Positions 53,315-63,897 of a DNA stretch of 64,000 nucleotides are shown here, in pieces. The notes below the pieces were generated by a model. It was not told the origin of the DNA. It saw nothing but the letters and a program-made list of their open reading frames with translations, and did not search any database. Source of the stretch: Prevotella amnii DSM 23384 = JCM 14753 (lineage in GTDB: Bacteria; Bacteroidota; Bacteroidia; Bacteroidales; Bacteroidaceae). Where the stretch lies: contig NZ_KB905270.1 in assembly GCF_000378745.1 (NCBI RefSeq), forward strand, positions 1 to 64,000. The letters run 5' to 3'. Numbering within the stretch: the stretch's first letter is position 1; each line of letters begins with the position of its first letter. The position numbers and the translations under genes are program-made.

Positions 53315-54841
53315 TTAAAAGTTAATATCTAACCCTAAACCGAATACTTTATTAGAACGAGTAAAGTCGTCAGTATTATTCACCTGTACTTTTTGTTCGC
53401 CTACATTGATAGTTTCTTCTGAGTTCTTTTTAAAATGACTGTATTTTGTTAGGAAGTAAGCTATGTTTAAACTGGCATTTTTAGCTACTTTTATCTTAGC
53501 ACCAAACCCAAAGCTTACACTACTTGTTACAAAACTCATATCTTGTAGATACTCACCATTGCCAAGAGAGTAGTGGGTAAATTGTGCTCCAGCACTAACT
53601 GTAACAGCCTTTGTTATATCCCATTCAGTACCACCAAGAAGCTCAAAGGTATTACCTGCAAGTAGTTTCTGCTTGTCCTTATCCATTTTAGCGTCCTTAT
53701 CAAAGTAGTAATTTACACTTCCTAATAAACGAACTTTCTTTGTTGCTTCAAATTGTGCTCCTGCAGAAAGCAAACCAGGAAGATCGTTAGGTGTGTTTAC
53801 TCCATTTTTAAACTTTCCTGTATCGTCTACTTTTGTTTCGTTTTCTAAATTTATTTTGGTAGGAAGCTCATAGCGTGCAGCAAGATTCCATTTCCCAGAT
53901 TTGAAGTCAATGCCAATAATAGGAGTTATACCCCATCCACGCTGAGTGCAGTCAAGTTGTTTATCAGATACCATTTCCTGACCTTTTCTGAAAGTAGCAG
54001 ATGCTATTTCTGCCTTTTTTGCCATTTCGGTATATGTCTTCTTTTTAGCAGGCTCTGTAGCTGTAGCAGATAAACCGTTAAGCTGTGCAGCTTTGTTGCT
54101 ATATTCATCTGCTTGTGCTTTAAAATAATTATGAAGATTTTCATCAGTGCCATTGATGTTAGCTGTGATATTTTTGATGTGACCTTGGTACTCATTGTAG
54201 ATATAATTAAAACGTGTACCACCGTAAACAGCTAACTTATTGTTTATCTTATAAGATGTTCCTAATTGTAAACCAAAGACATATTGCTGCCCTTGCATAA
54301 ACAAATCGGCATTATATCTTGGGGTCTTTGAGCCTAACCCCTTACTTTTAAGATATATTGGTAGCAATGATATAGTGCGCTCAAAGCTACCTAAGCCATT
54401 ATTAAATGTAGCTTTTCCGCCTCCACCGGTTAAGCCAAAGCCCATTTGGAAGCTCCATTTTCCTTTATTATAAGCAGCCTGAATAGTTGGGAAAATAGGT
54501 ACAGAAGCCTTGGCAATATATTCTTTTGCACCATTTTTATCTCCACCATTAAGTTTGAAAGGCTGATAAAAAGGAGTGTTTTCTAAGCCTTTTATATTTA
54601 TACCTGATAGTACTGTACGAGTTTGGTATATATTCTGAACACCTAAACTAAGATGAAATCCATCGGATAAAAATGCTACACCAGCAGGATTAAAATAAAC
54701 TCCATCTACACCAATAGCACCAGTTCTTGCCAAAGAACGTAAGTAAGGAATGCTTTGATTGGTATTTGTTAGAAGCCCACCGGCATTAGCTGTAAGCGTT
54801 GTTGCTAATAAACCAATCGTTGCAAAAACTTTAGTCTTCAT
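53315..54841 (-). CDS. OmpP1/FadL/TodX-family outer-membrane transporter
   Basis: The 508-residue protein has a signal peptide (cleavage after ANA) and the FadL pattern: GGLLTNTNQSIPYLRSLART (the NPA-type hatch follows at VYFNPAGVAFLSDGFHLSLG), fourteen-strand barrel features, and the C-terminus FGLGLDINF. FadL-type channels take up hydrophobic molecules such as fatty acids or hydrocarbons. A strongly predicted promoter precedes it. The substrate is unknown. Confidence 0.87.
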   Translation of the reverse strand: MKTKVFATIGLLATTLTANAGGLLTNTNQSIPYLRSLARTGAIGVDGVYFNPAGVAFLSDGFHLSLGVQNIYQTRTVLSGINIKGLENTPFYQPFKLNGGDKNGAKEYIAKASVPIFPTIQAAYNKGKWSFQMGFGLTGGGGKATFNNGLGSFERTISLLPIYLKSKGLGSKTPRYNADLFMQGQQYVFGLQLGTSYKINNKLAVYGGTRFNYIYNEYQGHIKNITANINGTDENLHNYFKAQADEYSNKAAQLNGLSATATEPAKKKTYTEMAKKAEIASATFRKGQEMVSDKQLDCTQRGWGITPIIGIDFKSGKWNLAARYELPTKINLENETKVDDTGKFKNGVNTPNDLPGLLSAGAQFEATKKVRLLGSVNYYFDKDAKMDKDKQKLLAGNTFELLGGTEWDITKAVTVSAGAQFTHYSLGNGEYLQDMSFVTSSVSFGFGAKIKVAKNASLNIAYFLTKYSHFKKNSEETINVGEQKVQVNNTDDFTRSNKVFGLGLDINF

Positions 54842-54887
54842 AATTTTTTTAACTTTTTTAATTAAGTTGTTACCTAAAATACAGGTG

Positions 54888-54919
54888 CAAAGGTATTCTG
54901 TTTGTCCTAAATATCCAAA
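54888..54919 (-). promoter_or_regulatory. Promoter of the FadL-like gene
   Basis: TTTG (54919-54916), a 20-nt spacer and TACCTTTG (54895-54888) match the Bacteroidetes consensus. Confidence 0.75.
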
Positions 54920-55028
54920 CTTTTCTATTGTTTTATAACGTTTTCTTTATTAAGATATTATTTCTTTTTCTCTTAAAACCTTTATAAACAACTTATTTAT
55001 AAATAATTAAAAAGACCGTTTTTTATAT

Positions 55029-57098
55029 TTACTTGCTTTGTAAAATTTCACTTTTAAGTTTAGGATATTGTATTCGTGTATGATAAATAGCTTTTAATCG
55101 CTCTATTAAAACACTTTTTGCTGTAGTAATATCAAGAAAGGTTATAGGCGCGTCGTTAAAACTTCCTTGTTCTACTTGTTCATCTATAATCCTATTAACA
55201 AGGTTACTTATAGACTCTTCAGAGTATTCTGTTAGCGAATGAGAGGCAGCTTCTACACTATCGCTCATCATCAAAATAGCTTGTTCACGTGTAAAAGGGT
55301 TAGGTCCAGGATAGCGAAAAGGTGTAACATCAACCTCTTCATCAGGGTGTTCATTTTGATAATGAATATAGAAATATTTAACTATTCCTGCTCCGTGATG
55401 TGTAGATATAAAATCTTTTATCATAGAGGGTAGTCTGTTTTGTTCTGCAAGTTTTAATCCATATGTAACATGACTTATAATGATACGTGCACTTTCAATG
55501 TCTGTTAGCTTGTCGTGTGGATTAACGCCTGCTTGATTTTCTGTAAAGAACACAGGATTTATCATTTTTCCAATGTCATGATATAAAGCACCAGTACGTA
55601 ATAGCTGTGCTTTAGCACCTATTTTATTAGCTATTTCTACTGCAAGGTTTCCTACAGTAATAGAATGCTGAAAGGTGCCCGGAGCTGTCTCGCTAAGCTG
55701 TCTAAGAAGCTGGTTGTTAGTGTTAGAAAGCTCAAACATTGTAACGGTGGATATGAAGCCGAAAGTTTTTTCTATAATTAACATTAATGGATATGTAAAC
55801 AAAAGGAAAATACCATTTATGATAAGGTAAAGATAAATGGAATGATTGAGTTGAGAGAAGTTGCTTATTTGTGTAAGTTGTAGTGCTAAATACATAGCCC
55901 CAGAACCGAGAGTAACGACTATAGCAGTAACAAAAATCTGACTTCTCTTAGCCAATTCGCGCAAAGAGTAAATGGCTATTAACCCAGCTGTAAGCTGTAG
56001 AGCAATAAATTCGTATTGATATTTTACGGCAGCAGCAGATATTAATATCATAGTAACGTAGGTGATAAAGGCTGTACGTGAATCGGTAAAAACGCGCGTA
56101 AATATTGCTGCCATAGCAAAAGGTATTATATATATACTAAGCATTGCATGCTCTATCATTATTGAGGTAATGATAGAAAAAAGGGCAATAGTAGCATAAA
56201 GCAGTCCTAAAGTACGAGGTTTTTTAAGGTAATCTTTCCTAAAAAGGTTTAGATAAAAAGTGAAAAGTACCATTAAAATGAATACATAAAGTGTTTGTCC
56301 TATAATGGTTGATAATACTTCATTTTGTGAAGCATTACGTTTTTCCATAGCTTGTTCAAAGGAATTAAGTATTCTATAAGTTTTGGCATCTATAATATCA
56401 CCTCTGTCTATTATGCTTTGTCCCTCTAAAACCATGCCCGAAGCTTGTGGTAAAAGGCTTAACATATCATTTGCTTCTGCATCACTTCTGTCTTTATCGT
56501 ATATAAGATTTGGCTCTATATAGTCATTTAGGTTACATTGTTGTAGTGTTGCCCTGTAAGGAGATAGCTGTGGATCCATGAAAATCTGTTCATAAGCCGC
56601 AGCTGTTGAGTATACATTTTTCAAAGGTGTGCTTACAGCTTGTTTATCTGTTACTATTCTGATAAGTGCATTTGTATCTTTTGCAATATTATTATATTGC
56701 TGCGGATCTATTATGCCTACGGAGTAAATCTTATGAAAACGTTTTATAATAATATTATTATAATAGGTAGGTAGACCAGGAATACCAGCTTTGTAGGCAT
56801 CTTCAAAAGCCTTTATATTTTTTGTTTCTACATTTTTTTGTTTATGATAATAAGGCTGAAAATTGTTTAAGATAGAGTCGCGTTCCTGTTTTATAGTTTC
56901 TTCTGTTTTAAAGATAGGAAAGTCGAATTTAGCTATTAATTGCCCATAAAGCCATGGTTTTCCCTCTTCGTAGTGAAAGAACTTGCCTTTATTTTTAGGT
57001 AAAAAGAAAGAAATAATAGCAGTAACTACTATGATTAGTAGTATCATTACAATTAGGTTACGCCAATAGTTATTCTTTTTATAGTTGAATTGAATCAT
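55029..57098 (-). CDS. PgpH-like membrane HD hydrolase (7TM-7TMR_HD/HDIG)
   Basis: The 689-residue protein has one N-terminal helix, an extracytoplasmic domain (about residues 35-260, 7TMR-HDED), a seven-helix bundle (about 265-460) and a cytoplasmic HD domain with [33 protein letters not shown] cut as described and STHHGAG. In Gram-positive bacteria PgpH degrades cyclic di-AMP; the same activity here is inferred. It is divergent from gltX. Confidence 0.9.
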   Translation of the reverse strand: MIQFNYKKNNYWRNLIVMILLIIVVTAIISFFLPKNKGKFFHYEEGKPWLYGQLIAKFDFPIFKTEETIKQERDSILNNFQPYYHKQKNVETKNIKAFEDAYKAGIPGLPTYYNNIIIKRFHKIYSVGIIDPQQYNNIAKDTNALIRIVTDKQAVSTPLKNVYSTAAAYEQIFMDPQLSPYRATLQQCNLNDYIEPNLIYDKDRSDAEANDMLSLLPQASGMVLEGQSIIDRGDIIDAKTYRILNSFEQAMEKRNASQNEVLSTIIGQTLYVFILMVLFTFYLNLFRKDYLKKPRTLGLLYATIALFSIITSIMIEHAMLSIYIIPFAMAAIFTRVFTDSRTAFITYVTMILISAAAVKYQYEFIALQLTAGLIAIYSLRELAKRSQIFVTAIVVTLGSGAMYLALQLTQISNFSQLNHSIYLYLIINGIFLLFTYPLMLIIEKTFGFISTVTMFELSNTNNQLLRQLSETAPGTFQHSITVGNLAVEIANKIGAKAQLLRTGALYHDIGKMINPVFFTENQAGVNPHDKLTDIESARIIISHVTYGLKLAEQNRLPSMIKDFISTHHGAGIVKYFYIHYQNEHPDEEVDVTPFRYPGPNPFTREQAILMMSDSVEAASHSLTEYSEESISNLVNRIIDEQVEQGSFNDAPITFLDITTAKSVLIERLKAIYHTRIQYPKLKSEILQSK

Positions 57099-57173
57099 AT
57101 ATTTTTGTGTTTGCTGTTATTCTAATAATATGCGAAAATACGAAAAAAATAGTGTATCATCGAAAAAAAACAC

Positions 57174-57181
57174 TAATTTTG
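57174..57181 (+). promoter_or_regulatory. Promoter box of gltX
   Basis: TAATTTTG fits TAnnTTTG and lies inside the longer frame that begins at 57130, so translation must start downstream, at ATG 57205. The upstream element is weak. Confidence 0.5.
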
Positions 57182-57204
57182 CACAAACTATTAATAGAAA
57201 AACA

Positions 57205-58722
57205 ATGTCTGAAAGAAAAGTAAGAGTACGTTTTGCACCTAGTCCAACAGGTGCTTTGCACATTGGTGGTGTGCGTACAGCTTTGTTTAATTATCTTTTT
57301 GCAAAACAAAATGGCGGAAAGTTAGTGTTCCGTATAGAAGATACTGATTCACATCGTTTTGTAAATGGTGCAGAAGAATATATTATAGAGTCGTTTAAAT
57401 GGCTTGGAATACAGTTTGATGAGGGCGTTAGTTTTGGAGGAGATAAAGGCCCTTATCGTCAGAGCGAGCGTCGTGATATATATAAAAAATATGTTGATGA
57501 ATTGCTCTCTAATGGTAAAGCGTATATAGCTTTTGATACTCCAGAGGAGTTAGAGGCAAAGCGTGCTGAGATAGAAAATTTCCAGTATGATGCACATACT
57601 CGTGGAAAGATGCGCAATTCTCTTACCCTTTCAGAGGCAGAAGTAAAGGCTTTAATAGATGACGGTAAACAGTATGTGGTACGTTTTAAGGTAGATCCGG
57701 GTGAAGAGGTTCATGTTAAAGATATGATTCGTGGTGATGTCTGCATTAAAACAGACATCTTAGATGATAAGGTTCTTTATAAAAGTGCAGATGAATTACC
57801 TACTTACCATCTTGCAAATATTGTAGATGATCATTTGATGGATATCTCTCATGTTATTCGTGGTGAAGAGTGGTTGCCCAGTGCGCCATTGCATGTGCTT
57901 CTTTATCGTGCATTTGGCTGGGAATATACTATGCCAAGTTTTGCTCATTTACCATTATTGTTAAAGCCAGAAGGTAAGGGTAAGCTAAGCAAGCGTGATG
58001 GTGATAGGTTAGGGTTCCCTGTTTTTCCTTTAGAATGGGTTGATCCTAAAACTCATGAAGTTAGTTCAGGATACCGTGAAAGTGGTTATTTCCCAGAGGC
58101 AGTTGTCAATTTCCTTGCCCTTTTAGGTTGGAATCCTGGCACTGAACAAGAAATATTTTCACTTGATGAGCTTGTTAAAGCCTTTGATATATCTAAATGT
58201 TCTAAGAGCGGGGCTAAATTTGATTATAAGAAAGGTATATGGTTTAACCATGAATATATACTAAAAAAGACCGATAAAGAAATAGCTCAGTTGTTTGCCC
58301 CTATAGTAGCAAACAATGGTGTAAATGCTTCTATGGAGCAGATTACGCAAGTTGTTCACATGATGAAGGATCGTGTAAATTTTGTAAAAGATCTTTGGAG
58401 TCTTTGTTCATTCTTTTTTATTCCTCCTATTACCTATGATGAAAAGACTGTTAGAAAGCGTTGGAAAGAATATTCTTCTAAGCAGATGAGTGAGCTTGCT
58501 GAGGTATTGAAAGGCATAGACGATTTTACTATATCAGGGCAAGAGGCTGTAGTAATGAAGTGGGTAGAGGATAAGGGCTATAAGCTTGGCGATGTTATGA
58601 ATGCTTTTCGTCTTACTCTTGTTGGCGAGGGAAAAGGTCCTGGTATGTTTGATATTTCAGCATTTTTAGGTAAGGAAGAGACTCTTGATCGTATATATAA
58701 GGCTATAAAGATATTAGGTTAA
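57205..58722 (+). CDS. gltX: Glutamyl-tRNA synthetase
   Basis: The 505-residue class I enzyme starts [20 protein letters not shown] with the HIGG form of HIGH, the KLSKR motif in [14 protein letters not shown] and [13 protein letters not shown]. It charges tRNA-Glu. The start at 57205 is chosen over 57130 because a promoter box lies between them. It is followed 31 bp later by waaA. Confidence 0.96.
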   Translation: MSERKVRVRFAPSPTGALHIGGVRTALFNYLFAKQNGGKLVFRIEDTDSHRFVNGAEEYIIESFKWLGIQFDEGVSFGGDKGPYRQSERRDIYKKYVDELLSNGKAYIAFDTPEELEAKRAEIENFQYDAHTRGKMRNSLTLSEAEVKALIDDGKQYVVRFKVDPGEEVHVKDMIRGDVCIKTDILDDKVLYKSADELPTYHLANIVDDHLMDISHVIRGEEWLPSAPLHVLLYRAFGWEYTMPSFAHLPLLLKPEGKGKLSKRDGDRLGFPVFPLEWVDPKTHEVSSGYRESGYFPEAVVNFLALLGWNPGTEQEIFSLDELVKAFDISKCSKSGAKFDYKKGIWFNHEYILKKTDKEIAQLFAPIVANNGVNASMEQITQVVHMMKDRVNFVKDLWSLCSFFFIPPITYDEKTVRKRWKEYSSKQMSELAEVLKGIDDFTISGQEAVVMKWVEDKGYKLGDVMNAFRLTLVGEGKGPGMFDISAFLGKEETLDRIYKAIKILG

Positions 58723-58753
58723 TTATTTAGCAATATATAAAGCATAATAGCAG

Positions 58754-59989
58754 ATGTATAACATAATCATGTATCTTACTCAGTTTTGTATAGCAGTGGG
58801 TAGCTGCTTTAGTAAGAAGCTGCGAAAGATGTGGCGTGGTGAGCGTGTTGCTATTAAAGTAATACGAGAGAAAATAGATCCTAACGCTAAATATGTTTGG
58901 TTTCATGCTGCTTCGTTAGGAGAGTTTGAGCAAGGGCGTCCACTTATAGAGAGGGTACGTAAGGAATATCCAGAGTACAAGATACTCTTAACTTTCTTTT
59001 CACCTTCAGGCTATGAGGTATGTAAGAATTATGCTGTAGCAGATATTGTTACTTATCTCCCAATAGATACTATTATTAATGCTCGTGCTTTTCTTCGTGC
59101 CATTCGTCCTGTTATGGCATTTTTTATAAAATATGAGTTTTGGTATAATTATCTTCATATACTTCAGCATCGTGGTATACCTACTTACAGTGTTTCTAGT
59201 ATATTTCGTCCTGAACAGGTTTTCTTTAAATGGTATGGAGGTGGTTATAGTAGGGTGCTTCATTGTTTTACTCATTTGTTTGTGCAAAATGAAGAGAGTA
59301 AGCAGCTATTAAATGGTATAGGTGTAAAAAACAGTACTGTAGTAGGTGATACACGTTTTGATCGTGTTTTAAATATAAAAGAATATTGTAAGCAGTTACC
59401 TATTATAGAAAGTTTTATCCATCTTTCAGAAGATAATAAGCCTAAGGTCTTTGTAGCTGGTTCTTCTTGGCAGCCAGATGAGAGTGTTTTTTTGAAATAT
59501 TTTAATACTCGTTCTGATTGGAAACTTATTATAGCTCCACATGTTATTAACGAAAATCATATTAAGAGCATAAAGTCTTTATTACAAAATAAGAATGTAG
59601 TATGTTACACGCAGACCACTGAAGATGCTGTTTATAATGCTGATGTATTAATAATAGATTGTTTTGGTTTGCTCTCTTCTGTTTATCGTTATGGCGATAT
59701 AACGTATGTTGGGGGAGGTTTTGGTGTAGGTATTCATAATGTTCTTGAGGCAGCAGTATGGGGAAAACCTGTCATTTTCGGTCCTAATAATAAGCATTTT
59801 ATAGAGGCTCAGGGCTTGAAACGTAGTGGTGGTGGATTTGAAATTAGCGATATTTCTACCTTTAGCACTCTTATGGAACGTTTGGAGAAAGATATTAATT
59901 TTCGTTTAAAAAGTGGTGCTTCGGGAGAAGAATATGTAGCTTCGCTTGCAGGAGCTTCAGATAAAGTACTAAGTAAGGTAAAGCTATGA
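58754..59989 (+). CDS. waaA: 3-deoxy-D-manno-octulosonic acid (Kdo) transferase
   Basis: The 411-residue GT30 enzyme transfers Kdo to lipid A. FHAASLGEFEQGRPLIE, ILLTFFSPSGYEV, VMAFFIKYEFWYNYL and DVLIIDCFGLLSSVYRYGDI, then VGGGFGVGIHNVLEAAVWGK, are family features. The first 20 residues could form the membrane anchor. It overlaps the zinc-ribbon gene by 4 bp, so they are translationally coupled. Confidence 0.94.
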   Translation: MYNIIMYLTQFCIAVGSCFSKKLRKMWRGERVAIKVIREKIDPNAKYVWFHAASLGEFEQGRPLIERVRKEYPEYKILLTFFSPSGYEVCKNYAVADIVTYLPIDTIINARAFLRAIRPVMAFFIKYEFWYNYLHILQHRGIPTYSVSSIFRPEQVFFKWYGGGYSRVLHCFTHLFVQNEESKQLLNGIGVKNSTVVGDTRFDRVLNIKEYCKQLPIIESFIHLSEDNKPKVFVAGSSWQPDESVFLKYFNTRSDWKLIIAPHVINENHIKSIKSLLQNKNVVCYTQTTEDAVYNADVLIIDCFGLLSSVYRYGDITYVGGGFGVGIHNVLEAAVWGKPVIFGPNNKHFIEAQGLKRSGGGFEISDISTFSTLMERLEKDINFRLKSGASGEEYVASLAGASDKVLSKVKL

Positions 59990-60486
59990 AGTATCAGATA
60001 ACTTGTGATAACTGTGGTTCTAAGTTTATAATAGATGCCGAAGAAGGCTCTACGGTAGAGTGTAAATGTTTTCATTGTGGAGGAATTATGGATATAACTT
60101 TGCCAGTAGTAGGCAAAGATCAAGAATATATTCCTCATAAAGAGCCTTCTTATGACAAGCCTTATACATTAGAAAAGGCAAAGGAAAGTCATTCTGCTAT
60201 TATGCTTTGGAGCATATTAGGTGTGTTAGTATTTATATGTGTTTGTGCTGGAGCTTATTTTTATCTGCAGCCTTCAGGCACAGAGCAACCTGTTCAGCCA
60301 CAAACAACAGTAATGGATACTATTCCTTATGAGCAGCCAGAGCCAGAGCCTGCAACACCTCTTGTGCCAGATACGGTAGAGACTGCACCACAAGTAAAAC
60401 AAGAGGAAAAGGTTTCTACAGAAAGAAAAGAGCAGTATTTACCTACAGACTCCACACAAACAGAAAATTCTTCAGATCAAGAATAA
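59986..60486 (+). CDS. Zinc-ribbon membrane protein of unknown function
   Basis: The 166-residue protein begins with a zinc-ribbon-like segment (CDNCGSKFII, then CKCFHCGG), followed by one membrane helix (about residues 70-90) and a low-complexity tail rich in Pro, Glu and Gln. The tail would lie outside the inner membrane. I do not recognise a family beyond the zinc-ribbon. It overlaps waaA by 4 bp, which hints at a link to the envelope, but no function can be given. Confidence 0.75.
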   Translation: MKYQITCDNCGSKFIIDAEEGSTVECKCFHCGGIMDITLPVVGKDQEYIPHKEPSYDKPYTLEKAKESHSAIMLWSILGVLVFICVCAGAYFYLQPSGTEQPVQPQTTVMDTIPYEQPEPEPATPLVPDTVETAPQVKQEEKVSTERKEQYLPTDSTQTENSSDQE

Positions 60487-60555
60487 GTGCGCCTGCAAGG
60501 GAAGTTTTATAGAAAACAGGATTCTATTTTAGATATATAAAATAAAAAATATACA

Positions 60556-61644
60556 ATGAGAAAAATTATTCTAACAGGCGATCGTCCTACCGGAAAACTT
60601 CATCTTGGTCATTATATAGGTTCGTTACGCCGTCGAGTTGAGCTACAAAACATTGGGGATTACGATAAAATGTTTGTTTTTATGGCAGATGTGCAGGCAC
60701 TAACAGATAATGCTGATAATCCTGAAAAGATTAGACAAAACATTATAGAAGTAGCATTAGACTATTTATCTGTTGGCTTAGATCCTTCTAAATGTGTGCT
60801 TTATATTCAGAGTATGATACCGGAGCTTGCCGAGCTTACCACTTATTTTATGAATCTCATCACTGTTAGTCGTGTACAGCGTAACCCTACTGTGAAGACA
60901 GAGATTAAGATGCGCAATTTTGAGGCTAATATTCCTATGGGATTCTTTGCTTATCCTGTTTCGCAAGCTGCAGATATAGCAGCATTTAAAGGTACAACGG
61001 TGCCTGCTGGTGAAGATCAAGAGCCTATGATAGAGGTTACTCGTGAGATAGTAAGACGCTTTAATCAGATATATGCACCAGTATTAGTTGAGCCTAATAT
61101 AATGCTGCCACAGAATGCTACTGCACGCCGTTTGCCCGGTACTGATGGTAAAGAGAAGATGAGTAAGAGCTTAGGAAACTGTATTTATCTATCTGACAGT
61201 GCTGATACTGTTTGGCAAAAGGTACGTGGAATGTATACCGATCCTGCTCATATTAATGTATCTGATCCTGGACATGTAGAAGGTAACGCTGTGTTTACCT
61301 ATCTTGATGCGTTTTCTACCGATGAGGATTTTGCTGAGTTTTGGCCAGAATTTGCTAATATAGAAGAGCTAAAGGCAGCCTATACAGCAGGTGGAGTGGG
61401 CGATATGAAATGTAAAAAGCTTTTGAATAGTGTTCTTAATAAGATACTTGAGCCTATACGTGCTAGGCGTCATACCTTTGAGCAAGATATTCCAGAGGTG
61501 TATAATATTCTTAAAAAAGGTAGTGAAGTGGCACGTGCAGAAGCTGCTAAAACTATGGACGAGGTGCGTGCTGCCATGCAGATAAATTACTTTGATGATG
61601 CAGAGCTTATACGTTCGCAAGCAGAACGCTTTAGAGCAAAATAA
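60556..61644 (+). CDS. trpS: Tryptophanyl-tRNA synthetase
   Basis: The 362-residue class I enzyme shows the HIGH-like [13 protein letters not shown], the tryptophan-site segments [15 protein letters not shown] and [16 protein letters not shown], and the KMSKS loop in [11 protein letters not shown]. It charges tRNA-Trp. It follows the zinc-ribbon gene at 69 bp and may be co-transcribed with it. Confidence 0.95.
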   Translation: MRKIILTGDRPTGKLHLGHYIGSLRRRVELQNIGDYDKMFVFMADVQALTDNADNPEKIRQNIIEVALDYLSVGLDPSKCVLYIQSMIPELAELTTYFMNLITVSRVQRNPTVKTEIKMRNFEANIPMGFFAYPVSQAADIAAFKGTTVPAGEDQEPMIEVTREIVRRFNQIYAPVLVEPNIMLPQNATARRLPGTDGKEKMSKSLGNCIYLSDSADTVWQKVRGMYTDPAHINVSDPGHVEGNAVFTYLDAFSTDEDFAEFWPEFANIEELKAAYTAGGVGDMKCKKLLNSVLNKILEPIRARRHTFEQDIPEVYNILKKGSEVARAEAAKTMDEVRAAMQINYFDDAELIRSQAERFRAK

Positions 61645-61851
61645 ATAACATAAATGATAGTACCCTTTGCAGGGCAGATTTGTCTACCTTGATAACGATG
61701 TTATTGTGGCATATATATAGAATATTGTGCTGTTTATAGCAGCTTTGCATAGTTTACAAAAGCGTTTTATTTGATTGAGTATAGATAATATCCTATTCTA
61801 AAAAGATAATCAAATCTTTTTAGAATAGGATAAAAATAATCACTTGTAATG
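61645..61851. other. Intergenic region after trpS
   Basis: It contains the perfect 19-bp inverted repeat at 61789-61832 described below. No coding frame or promoter was seen. Confidence 0.4.
61789..61832. repeat. Perfect 19-bp inverted repeat
   Basis: TATCCTATTCTAAAAAGAT and its exact complement are separated by six bases. Neither side has a T-run, so it is not a normal terminator. Confidence 0.6.
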
Positions 61852-62134
61852 TAAAAAAAGAGTACCGATTTGTTATCGATACTCTTTTATATTTTTAATG
61901 AAAACTAATAATTTCTTTTTTTTTGAAGCTTGATTTATGGTTCACACCTCACGGTGCTCCCCAAAATCTTGCATCAATTGTTATCCTAAATCTTAAATCA
62001 ATCTTTATTACTTTGACTAAAACCTGTATTGAACTTGTTAATCCTGAACAATCGCTTTTGTTCTTACCTTAAACTAAATAACTAAAAACCTAAATCTATT
62101 ACTACTAACCTAAACAATCTATTTTTGTTTTTTG
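61852..62134 (-). ncRNA. Candidate small RNA, copy B of a two-copy family
   Basis: On the minus strand a strong promoter (62171-62141) and a terminator (AAGAGTATCGAT/ATCG.TACTCTT then seven T, about 61888-61852) bound a transcript of about 280 nt. The 5' part matches copy A at 48593-48787 almost base for base (AATAGATTGTTTAGGTTAGT, then TTTAGGTTTTTAGTTATTT, GATTGTTCAGGA, and the box ACCGTGAGG near 61950). No clear coding frame shared with copy A was found, which favours an RNA function. The GCACC/GGTGT arms around that box can form a small hairpin. The family is not one I can name. Confidence 0.6.
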
Positions 62135-62140
62135 ATGATG

Positions 62141-62171
62141 CAAAGTTAGTGCTGTTTTCGCACACACACAA
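62141..62171 (-). promoter_or_regulatory. Promoter of ncRNA copy B
   Basis: TTG (62171-62169), a 20-nt spacer and TAACTTTG (62148-62141) match the consensus, with the start expected near 62134. The sequence GCATCATCAAAA follows the box as in copy A. Confidence 0.8.
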
Positions 62172-62313
62172 GAAAAATGGCATAAAAATATATAGAAGCG
62201 GTGCTATTTTTGATACATATCAAGCATTCGTGCTTTTTTTATAGTTAATGGACATTTTTATATAAGGTGATATATTAAGTAAGGCTTACTTGTAGAATGT
62301 AAGTGTTATAGCA

Positions 62314-63615
62314 TTATACTTTTAATAATCTATATCCTATGAAGCCACCTATTATGGAAGCTACAAATATGCCTATTTTGGCTTGTATGTGGAAATTAGG
62401 GTCGGCAAAAGCTAACGATGCTACAAAAATGGACATAGTAAAACCTATAGAAGCTAAGAAGCCTATACCAAAGATGCGTCGCCATGACATATCTTGTGAT
62501 AATTTGCCTAACCCTATTTTTGTTAATACCCATACGGCAACTACAATGCCAAGTGGTTTTCCTATTAACAATCCCATCATAACCCCTATGCTGATGTTAT
62601 TAGAAAAGATGCTTGTAATGTCCATATCTATAAAGTTGACCCCGGCATTTGCTAAGGCAAAAATAGGCATTATAACGAAAGAGACAAAGGAGTGCATACC
62701 ATGTTCGAGGCGTTGTAGCGGTGGAAGGGCATTTATGGCTTCAGCTTTTACCTGAGTAATAATTTCTACCTGTTCGTGTTCTAAGGTTCTTACGTCGTTA
62801 CCTTCAGCCTGAGCGAAGAGCCTTATCTGGCGGCGTAGCCGAGCCATGAAGGTGGCTTCAGGTATTTTTGCATCAGCAGGTATCATAAAAGCAGCTAACA
62901 CGGCGGCTATTGTAGCATGAATACCCGACATTAAAAAAGCTGTCCACACACCACAAACACCCAGTAGTCCGTAAAATAACACGCTTTTTACCCCCATCTT
63001 ATTAGCTATCATCATTATTAGCAGAAAAGCCACTCCTATAATAATATTTATAAAAGATATATTAGAAGTATAGAAGAGGGCTATCACTATAACCGACCCA
63101 AGGTCGTCTACTATGGCTAAAGTTGTTAAGAATACTTTTATAGATAGTGGCACTTTGTCGCCTAACATATATACTAAAGCAAGTGCAAAGGCTATATCTG
63201 TAGCCATAGGTATTCCCCAGCCGTTAGATACTTCAGTACCGAAATTGAGTGATAGAAAGATGCTTGCAGGTACTATCATACCCATAATGGCTGCTCCTAT
63301 AGGTAAGGTTACCTTTCTTATGTCGCGTAGCTCACCACCAATAAACTCACGTTTGAGCTCTAAGCCTACTACAAAGAAAAATAGCGACATAAGCCCGTCA
63401 TTAATCCAGTGCTCTATAGAAAAGTTAAAATACTGCTTGCCGTTTACAACAAAACCTAAATGGTATTCAAAGAAATGAGCAAAAGCGGTGCGCCAAGGTG
63501 AGTTAGCCATGATAAGAGCTATTACTACGGCGACAGCTAATACTATTCCGCCAGACTTTTCTTGTCGCATAAATTGTGTTATGGGAAAGAATACTTTTTT
63601 ATTTAAAGTGTTCAT
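62314..63615 (-). CDS. nhaA: Na+/H+ antiporter NhaA
   Basis: The 433-residue inner-membrane protein has twelve helices and the NhaA signatures NDGLMSLFFFVVGLELKREF, GWGIPMATDIAFALALVYML, LAIVDDLGSVIVIALFY with the paired aspartates, and GKPLGIVVAVWVLTKIG. It exports sodium in exchange for protons. It carries a longer central loop than E. coli NhaA (about residues 245-310). It is divergent from the MATE gene. Confidence 0.94.
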   Translation of the reverse strand: MNTLNKKVFFPITQFMRQEKSGGIVLAVAVVIALIMANSPWRTAFAHFFEYHLGFVVNGKQYFNFSIEHWINDGLMSLFFFVVGLELKREFIGGELRDIRKVTLPIGAAIMGMIVPASIFLSLNFGTEVSNGWGIPMATDIAFALALVYMLGDKVPLSIKVFLTTLAIVDDLGSVIVIALFYTSNISFINIIIGVAFLLIMMIANKMGVKSVLFYGLLGVCGVWTAFLMSGIHATIAAVLAAFMIPADAKIPEATFMARLRRQIRLFAQAEGNDVRTLEHEQVEIITQVKAEAINALPPLQRLEHGMHSFVSFVIMPIFALANAGVNFIDMDITSIFSNNISIGVMMGLLIGKPLGIVVAVWVLTKIGLGKLSQDMSWRRIFGIGFLASIGFTMSIFVASLAFADPNFHIQAKIGIFVASIIGGFIGYRLLKV

Positions 63616-63897
63616 GAGATAGTTAATGTTTTGATGTTTTAAATTATATTATTAATAAAAAATATCCTGAAAATGTTGTTTAATAAAATAGTTTTGGATT
63701 GGCAAAGTTAATAAAAACATTAGGTTTAGCAAGGGCGAAAGATAGGGAAAAAAATCTTATAAAGATTCTTTTATAACTTTTTACAGTCATATCAAGCTAA
63801 AAAAGTAGTAACTTTGTACCCTCGTATGCTTATCGTAGCTTGTCCCATGTATATTGTTTTTATGTAAGGGTGTTAGCTATAAAATAATAAAAAAGAA
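63616..63897. other. Intergenic region between nhaA and the MATE gene
   Basis: It is AT-rich. A box TAACTTTG at 63809-63816 could serve the MATE gene; the upstream element is weak. Confidence 0.4.

Noticed and set aside
57130..57204. An earlier gltX start with 25 extra residues
   Set aside because: A TAATTTTG promoter box lies within it and the extra residues do not fit the family.
48484..62166. The 13-mer GTTTTCGCACACA shared by the two ncRNA neighbourhoods (48484 and 62154)
   Set aside because: It lies in opposite orientation and at different distance relative to the two promoters, so I treat it as probably coincidental.
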